36,833 nucleotides of DNA from Nitrospirota bacterium (lineage in GTDB: Bacteria; Nitrospirota; Thermodesulfovibrionia; Thermodesulfovibrionales; Dissulfurispiraceae), in NCBI GenBank assembly GCA_021791055.1, contig JAJYXI010000076.1:1-36833 (forward strand), read 5' to 3'. How positions within the stretch are numbered: position 1 is the stretch's first letter; every line of letters starts with the position of its first letter. Under the pieces are notes generated by a model. That model saw nothing but the letters and a program-made list of their open reading frames with translations. It was not told where the DNA came from and did no database searches. Of this stretch, positions 31,778-36,833 are shown in pieces. Position numbers and translations under genes: made by a program.

Positions 31778-32082
31778 ACAGCCACTTTCTCCTTTAGAAC
31801 CGCACTTCTTATTTCTTCCCTAAGGGCGCTCTCAGGCACAACATCCACTTTGATATTAAGCTTTTCCTCAAGAAAATCGGCCAGACCTGTGAGGTCTAAT
31901 AGATTCGCATCTTTCTCAAATTCCACCAGCACATCCAAATCGCTGCCTTCCTTTTGTTCGCCCCTTACATAAGAGCCGAATACACCTTTTATTTCAGCCC
32001 TGAAACGCTGCCGTGCCTCAAGCTTTAGATTTCCGAGAACTTCAGATATTTCATCTAAAGAAACATTGTCAGTTTTGGTCAT
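31774..32082 (-). CDS. mntA: MntA-like nucleotidyltransferase antitoxin
   Basis: The protein is 102 residues from ATG 32082 (MTKTDNVSLDEISEVLGNL). The minimal nucleotidyltransferase motif GSYVRGEQKEGSDLD (G-S-x10-D-x-D) is followed by VLVEF. MntA AMPylates the HepT toxin on tyrosine to silence it. The open frame reaches back to 32139, but a strong sigma-70 promoter at 32099-32127 lies inside that extension, so the later ATG is preferred. The antitoxin appears whole while its toxin is truncated. Confidence 0.82.
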   Translation of the reverse strand: MTKTDNVSLDEISEVLGNLKLEARQRFRAEIKGVFGSYVRGEQKEGSDLDVLVEFEKDANLLDLTGLADFLEEKLNIKVDVVPESALREEIRSAVLKEKVAV

Positions 32083-32098
32083 AGTATCTCTTTTCATG

Positions 32099-32127
32099 AT
32101 TATATCTAAACTTGTCTTTTCTATCAA
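32099..32127 (-). promoter_or_regulatory. Sigma-70 promoter of the mntA-hepT module
   Basis: The minus strand has TTGATA (32127-32122), a 17-bp spacer and a perfect TATAAT (32104-32099). The start site falls just before ATG 32082. The remaining stretch to 32343 holds no gene I can support. Confidence 0.7.
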
Positions 32128-32343
32128 ACACTTTAGCAATTATCCGTTCAATGCGCCTTTCTGCCGTCTGCCGCAAGAGGAGCACGTTTCTTAATGTCAA
32201 TTTTGATGGCTGACCCCACAAATTGATACAATCGAATATAAATAGAACCGTCCCGTTTATTCTCCTCAAATATTAAAAAAACTCTGTATAGCTATTAGGA
32301 CTCAAATATCATTCATAGCAATAAGCGCCACTGCGCTTTTTCC

Positions 32344-34908
32344 TTACTCAAGCGCAGCATAAAAACTCTCCTTAAACCGGTTTTCATCCTGATTGTTGTA
32401 AAAAGGAACACCTATCAGTCTATATTTTGATCCGGCAGAAAATTCCAGAACTTTATCTTTAAAATAATCCTTAATTTCTTTAAGGAAGCCTTCTTTCCAT
32501 TTATCGTGGGCTTTCAGGTGTTTGCCCTTTGGTTCTATGAACAATTGATATGTCAGAAAGCTGCCGTCTTTTTCTTTCAGGAAAAGCACAAAGTCAGGCT
32601 CAAAGGGTTGCCCGTCCGAGAAATTGTATATTTTAAAATGCCGCTCGTTACGGATCAAGTATATACCGTCATATTTCTCCCTTAATTTATCAATCTGCCG
32701 GGCGAGCATTCTTACAAAATCTTTCTCTTCGCTCGTACCGTAGTTAGCATTATAAACATACCATTCTTTATCGGCAACAAAGCCCTCATCCCCTTTTGAG
32801 CGCTCGTTATCCTCAGACAACTTCAGAATCTTGTCATAGAAAATTCTACTTACGCTATCAGGTTTAAATTCGTATGTTCCACGATATTCGGTTATATTTT
32901 TCTTTATTTCTGACTCTATCTGTTCAAGCAATCCAATTAGGGCTTTTAACTTTGCCTCATTGCTCAGATTGAAAATCTCGGATGATTCTCCCTGAAATGT
33001 AATTTCTAAACCTCCAAGATAATGATTGGAATTGATAAAATCCTGCAATGATTTCATATGCGGAAAATATCGTCTCAGAGAACGAAATGTATAAAACTGA
33101 TTACGGGCAAGGGCATTTTGTATTATATGCCATTCAATATCTCTGACAGGCATGTCTTTTTTACCGGATTCTCTAACTTCGCTTACATTGCCGTTATCGG
33201 ACATCAAAGCTCCTGTTGTTCCTCGTCCTGTAGCAATAAAATATTCATAATTCTTTCTTTTTACGCCAAGGTCTGAAAAAGACCTTATATGTTCGTAGTT
33301 GTTTTTGATACGTTCGTTTATATAGATGACGCCGCTGTTAAAAAACCATGAGGCCTTAAATGAGTCTTTAAATTTCAGTTCTCGTGTAACTTCCCGCTCA
33401 TCCATCATGCCTTCTTCAATCAATGCCGTCCGCAGTTCTGAAATATAACGAGAATCATTGATGCTGTGGTAATGCAGTTCCTCAATGATTCTCAGTTCAT
33501 TTTCCAAATCGCCGTCAAATTTTCTCTTGAAACGATCATTGTTCTTATCGACAGCAAAAGGGAAATATCTCGCACCCCGTCCGATAAGCTGCGCCTCTGA
33601 GATTGTTGTTCTCCCCGGCTTACCTCTCTTAGAGTCGCGCGTGGTATAGCAGCGAACAATATCAAACAAATTTAGGACATCCCAACCCTCATTCAGTTTT
33701 TGAACCGCAAAGACAGCTCTTATCTGATTGTTTTTGTCCTCAAGAGAATTTAACAGAATCTGCTGATTCTCTTTTTCCTTCTCCTCGTTTACCGATATAC
33801 AGCGATTCCCCTCAAACTCTGCTTTTAGACGGCTAACTAATTGTTCGGCGCTGATCCCATTTTCATCAAAGAAACAAAATGCCTTTTGCAGTAGCGAAAT
33901 ATCAGACTTGCGACGGACTTTCTTTATATCTTTCATTGATAGATTTTCAATCAGTTTGTGAAAATTAGCTTTATTCTCCTTTGACTGTTCAATCGTCTTC
34001 TGCGCCTTGAAAAGAATTACAGGCTTCAGGTTAAGCCGATGCCTTGCTGCAACCTCCTGCTTATATTGGCTTAAAATAAGCGCCTGTATGATACGTTCTT
34101 TCTCGTCAAAGTCAGACTGAACGATATAGACATCCTTTGAAAATTTGTCATTGCGGAATTCTCGTAGGTCATAACGGTACAAGACTTTTTTACGATACTT
34201 TTCCAATATATTGCTATGCGTATAGTCTACTGTTGCGGTAAATTCCAGAAGTAAATTATCTTCATTCTGCTTGAATATTTTCTCAACTGTATTTTCCCAA
34301 CTATCAAAAAGCTCCTTGTCACTTTTTGTCTTTGTATTCATGTGGTGGGCTTCATCGGCTATTAAAACAATTTTCTGTTTCTTAAAATCCTCAAAGGTAA
34401 TAGCATTCTCTTTTTGGGTCGTCAGGTCTGAATGCAGCTTTTGAATAGTGGTGAAACAGATATTTATGTCCTGAGGATTTGCGCCTTCAAAGTTATCAAC
34501 CTGTGTTATCCTCACCCTACGGCTACCGAATGCAATATTTTCTACAAAAAGAAACTTTGATGATAGGGGATTTAAAAAATTATCCTTTGTCTTTTCAATG
34601 ATATTTGTGGAATTGACAAAAAAAAGAAAATTGCGATAGCCCCTCTCATGGAGATACAAAATCAATCCGGCCATAATTAGAGTCTTGCCGCTGCCTGTCG
34701 CCATATTAAAAAGCAGGTGAAGGGGCAATTCTTTACCGGGGAAGTCTCTTTCAAGGCAGTGAAAAAATCTGGAAAATGCTTCTATCTGATAAGAACGAAT
34801 TTCAAATTTATAATTAAGGTTTTCTTTTACATGATCAGGGAGTTCCTTTTTCAGAAATCCCATTTTGGAAACGGCATCCAATTCCTCATAAAGGAATTTT
34901 TCAGCCAT
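32344..34908 (-). CDS. res: Type III restriction enzyme, Res (helicase-nuclease) subunit
   Basis: This 854-residue SF2 helicase from ATG 34908 (behind GAGAGG; GTG 34932 is a less likely start) has Walker A ATGSGKT (70-76), DEAH-box LIADEAHHM and motif VI QLIGRGARYFPF. Near the C-terminus FEPDFVLFLKEKDG ... QLFIEPKGKH gives the PD-(D/E)xK nuclease core. The gene looks complete. Its start overlaps the end of the methyltransferase gene by eight bases. In type III systems Res cuts only in complex with Mod, so loss of a working Mod would also silence cleavage. Confidence 0.9.
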   Translation of the reverse strand: MAEKFLYEELDAVSKMGFLKKELPDHVKENLNYKFEIRSYQIEAFSRFFHCLERDFPGKELPLHLLFNMATGSGKTLIMAGLILYLHERGYRNFLFFVNSTNIIEKTKDNFLNPLSSKFLFVENIAFGSRRVRITQVDNFEGANPQDINICFTTIQKLHSDLTTQKENAITFEDFKKQKIVLIADEAHHMNTKTKSDKELFDSWENTVEKIFKQNEDNLLLEFTATVDYTHSNILEKYRKKVLYRYDLREFRNDKFSKDVYIVQSDFDEKERIIQALILSQYKQEVAARHRLNLKPVILFKAQKTIEQSKENKANFHKLIENLSMKDIKKVRRKSDISLLQKAFCFFDENGISAEQLVSRLKAEFEGNRCISVNEEKEKENQQILLNSLEDKNNQIRAVFAVQKLNEGWDVLNLFDIVRCYTTRDSKRGKPGRTTISEAQLIGRGARYFPFAVDKNNDRFKRKFDGDLENELRIIEELHYHSINDSRYISELRTALIEEGMMDEREVTRELKFKDSFKASWFFNSGVIYINERIKNNYEHIRSFSDLGVKRKNYEYFIATGRGTTGALMSDNGNVSEVRESGKKDMPVRDIEWHIIQNALARNQFYTFRSLRRYFPHMKSLQDFINSNHYLGGLEITFQGESSEIFNLSNEAKLKALIGLLEQIESEIKKNITEYRGTYEFKPDSVSRIFYDKILKLSEDNERSKGDEGFVADKEWYVYNANYGTSEEKDFVRMLARQIDKLREKYDGIYLIRNERHFKIYNFSDGQPFEPDFVLFLKEKDGSFLTYQLFIEPKGKHLKAHDKWKEGFLKEIKDYFKDKVLEFSAGSKYRLIGVPFYNNQDENRFKESFYAALE

Positions 34909-36718
34909 TGAATGCCTCTCCGTAAAACTCACTGTTCAGCTTTTTGTCTTCATCACTGACATTAAACTGCTTATCATCAATTTCAGAGAGATTAACGTAC
35001 AATTGGTTCTTGTTTAACAATTCTGCAAGCAGCTTTTTCTGCTTCTTCAGACCATCTTCGCCTTTTCCTATTTCCTCAAAATCCTTGATTGCATCTTCAG
35101 GCGTTTGAGGATTCACATGCCAATTCAAGAAGGAATTCTCTGCAATATCTTTCCAGAGTTTTACCAATTCTTTGCTTGTCCTTACTTCCTGAATTTTATC
35201 CATAAAGGCTTCATTATATCTCATCAACTCACAGTAGATAAAATCGCCGCCGCCCTTCCAACTCACAGTTTTTGAAATGGCTAATGTGTCATAATCCTCA
35301 TATTCATCGAATAGTTTTTTCTTGCGCTTGCCTATAACATTTTGAAGACGATGAACACTGTCGTTTTCGCCATAATCAAGCTGCTCGATGCCGATATACT
35401 GCCGCCCCATTTTGTGGGCAACGGCAACGGTTGTGCCTGAGCCGGTAAAAAAATCCATAATAATATCTGATTTATCTGCTGCAACCATATCTATAATTCT
35501 ATGGATTAATTTTTCAGGTTTTTTTCCAAAGCGAAGGTCTACACCACCCTCATTTGATAAATTGTTTATACCAATATCAAGCCATATGTCGCCAATTGTA
35601 TTTACAGGCGTAGGTTTACCCTCTATTTCAATTACTTTTTCTGATGCAAAATTAACATCTTCGTGTTTATAAACAAAATAATAAGATCCGTCTGGATTAA
35701 TTACTCTATTGAACTTGTCTTTAGGAAGGTGAGAATAATCAGCAGATCTATTTCTTGCAGTCCTAAAAATCAAATGTGCATTTTTTAGTTTAAAGGCCAT
35801 TACTGCTTTATTATCATTTAAATCAACACCTGCTTTTTTGATAGCCTGACTTAGTGGCAATACTTCCCATTTATGGCAATTCTCATCATTATGATTATGT
35901 TTTATGACAAAACTTGTATACCGCTCTAAAGCCTCATCCCATGATACTGCTTCATACTGAGGATTCAATCTGACTGCAGAGGCTTTTGTATACATTAAAA
36001 TGTACTCTTTAATTTTAGGAAGCTTTATCTCTTTGTGCGCCATTTTAACACCGCTCAAATGAGACATCTTCACACAAATGATTGTACTAAAATTGTCTTC
36101 TGAAAACACCTCATCGCATAGAAGTTTTAAATATGCCATCTGAGCATCATCTATTTGTATAAAAATAGCACCATCTTTTGCTAATAAATCCTTTGCTATA
36201 TCGAGTCTGTTCTTCATAAAGGATAGCCATGCAGACCTCTTAAAATTATCGTTATAGAAAACATCTGCTTCTCGATTATATGGCGGGTCAATGTAGATAA
36301 GTTTCACTTTATCCCTGAACTCAGTCTTAAGGCTATGGAGCGCCAGAAGGTTATTGCCCTTGATAATCAGGTTCTCGCGGATCATTCCGTTTTCATCCCG
36401 TTTGATCTCTGTTACTTTTTTAATGCCATCAGGAGTATATCTTTTCCAGCCTGTCAAGACTTTAAGGTCAAACAGGCGGTCAATTTCATCCTGAGCGAGA
36501 ATCTCATTAAAAAATATTTCCTTACGCCTTTCTTCTTCCTTTGTCTGTCCACCTTCAAAAACACAATCCTTGCAAGGCCAAACAAGCGATACCTCACCGC
36601 GCTCACGCAGGAATTTGCCGTCTATATTTAAGCCAATCCTGTTGCGGAATCGCGTGTAGGAGTTGTCCAGAAAATTTTTGTCCGAGATATAGTCAATAAA
36701 AGTATTTATAGAGCCTGT
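34901..36718 (-). pseudogene. mod: Type III DNA methyltransferase (Mod), 5'-truncated
   Basis: The frame encodes a beta-class N6-adenine methyltransferase with LIYIDPPYN (motif IV) before IMDFFTGSGTTVAV (motif I), the order typical of Mod. Homologous sequence continues upstream of the first candidate start (TTG 36457) through KDCVFEGGQTKEEERRKEIF and YISDKNFLDNSYTRFRNRIG to about 36709, without any ATG, and then stops at TGA 36719-36721 where sequence of a different kind begins. So the native N-terminus is missing. If translation started at TTG 36457 a 518-residue protein with both catalytic motifs could still form, but it would lack the N-terminal Mod region. Confidence 0.72.
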
Positions 36719-36833
36719 TCAACAACTCGCTAAGCCTTGAGAATCAAGGTTCTGCAAGTATTTCTGTTTTCCTTTTACCGCAAATCCTGTTAAAATATCT
36801 CATCTTAATTCCATATGGAGGCATTTAGATGAG
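36711..36833 (+). mobile_element. Probable left end of an insertion element
   Basis: Coding similarity to Mod ends near 36711 and is replaced by sequence beginning GAGCCTGTTCAACAACTCGC. A small perfect hairpin CCTTGA-GAA-TCAAGG is at 36735-36749. A plus-strand ATG at 36829, with GGAGG at 36817-36821, opens a frame that leaves the window after two codons. This layout fits an IS terminus with a transposase start, but the family could not be identified. Confidence 0.45.

Noticed and set aside
32083-32269. Minus-strand open frame of ~66 codons upstream of mntA
   Set aside because: It overlaps the mntA promoter and start in another frame, has no clear ribosome-binding site and resembles no known family.

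Overview
This 36.8 kb window reads almost entirely on the minus strand. It looks like a chromosomal region of an anaerobic or microaerophilic Gram-negative bacterium with an active sulfur-oxidation and redox-signalling lifestyle. The gene families (cytochrome-c-fused bd-like membrane proteins, TIGR02186 next to TauE/SafE, tandem universal stress proteins, NtrC-type regulation) suggest Nitrospirota or a Desulfobacterota-like lineage. That placement is an inference from family content, not a phylogenetic result.

Region A (1-6206) is a compact operon with its own sigma-70-like promoter: a TsdA-type diheme thiosulfate dehydrogenase, two bd-oxidase-like membrane proteins carrying C-terminal cytochrome c domains, a SoxB-like metallohydrolase without a signal peptide, and a Tat-exported sulfite-oxidase-family molybdoenzyme cut by the window edge. 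Together they suggest thiosulfate and sulfite oxidation feeding c-type hemes in the membrane.

Region B (7029-14950) holds a ModA-like binding protein without signal peptide, an alpha-glucan phosphorylase, a DUF202 protein, TatA, an LtaS-like membrane sulfatase-fold enzyme, a DegP-type lipoprotein protease and a PAS histidine kinase. The kinase-degP unit is preceded by a sigma-54 promoter and three upstream TGCAA-N7/8-TTGCA boxes.

Region C (14946-17136) contains a 214-bp imperfect palindromic element, a terminator, a small Cys-rich protein and a YeiH-family putative exporter. The exporter has its own sigma-54 promoter and two of the same boxes, directly downstream of an NtrC-type regulator gene.

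Region D (17143-31133) is a tightly packed 12-gene, ~14-kb probable operon with a third sigma-54-like promoter: a Usp-like protein, a TauE/SafE sulfite exporter, a TIGR02186 membrane protein, two more Usp proteins, two unusual proteins that join an MshEN-like N-terminus to two or three DUF202-like modules built from R-T-x-L/M-A heptads, a histidine kinase, a lone receiver, a PEP-synthase-like phosphotransferase with an unfamiliar C-terminus, a heme-binding histidine kinase and the NtrC-type regulator. A short dispersed G/C-rich repeat has inserted in frame in two of these genes.

Region E (31134-36833) is accessory: a 166-bp element with perfect 21-bp inverted ends, a HepT-MntA toxin-antitoxin module with a truncated toxin, and a type III restriction-modification system whose mod gene has lost its 5' end at the border of what looks like an insertion element. 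No tRNA, rRNA or CRISPR array was seen.
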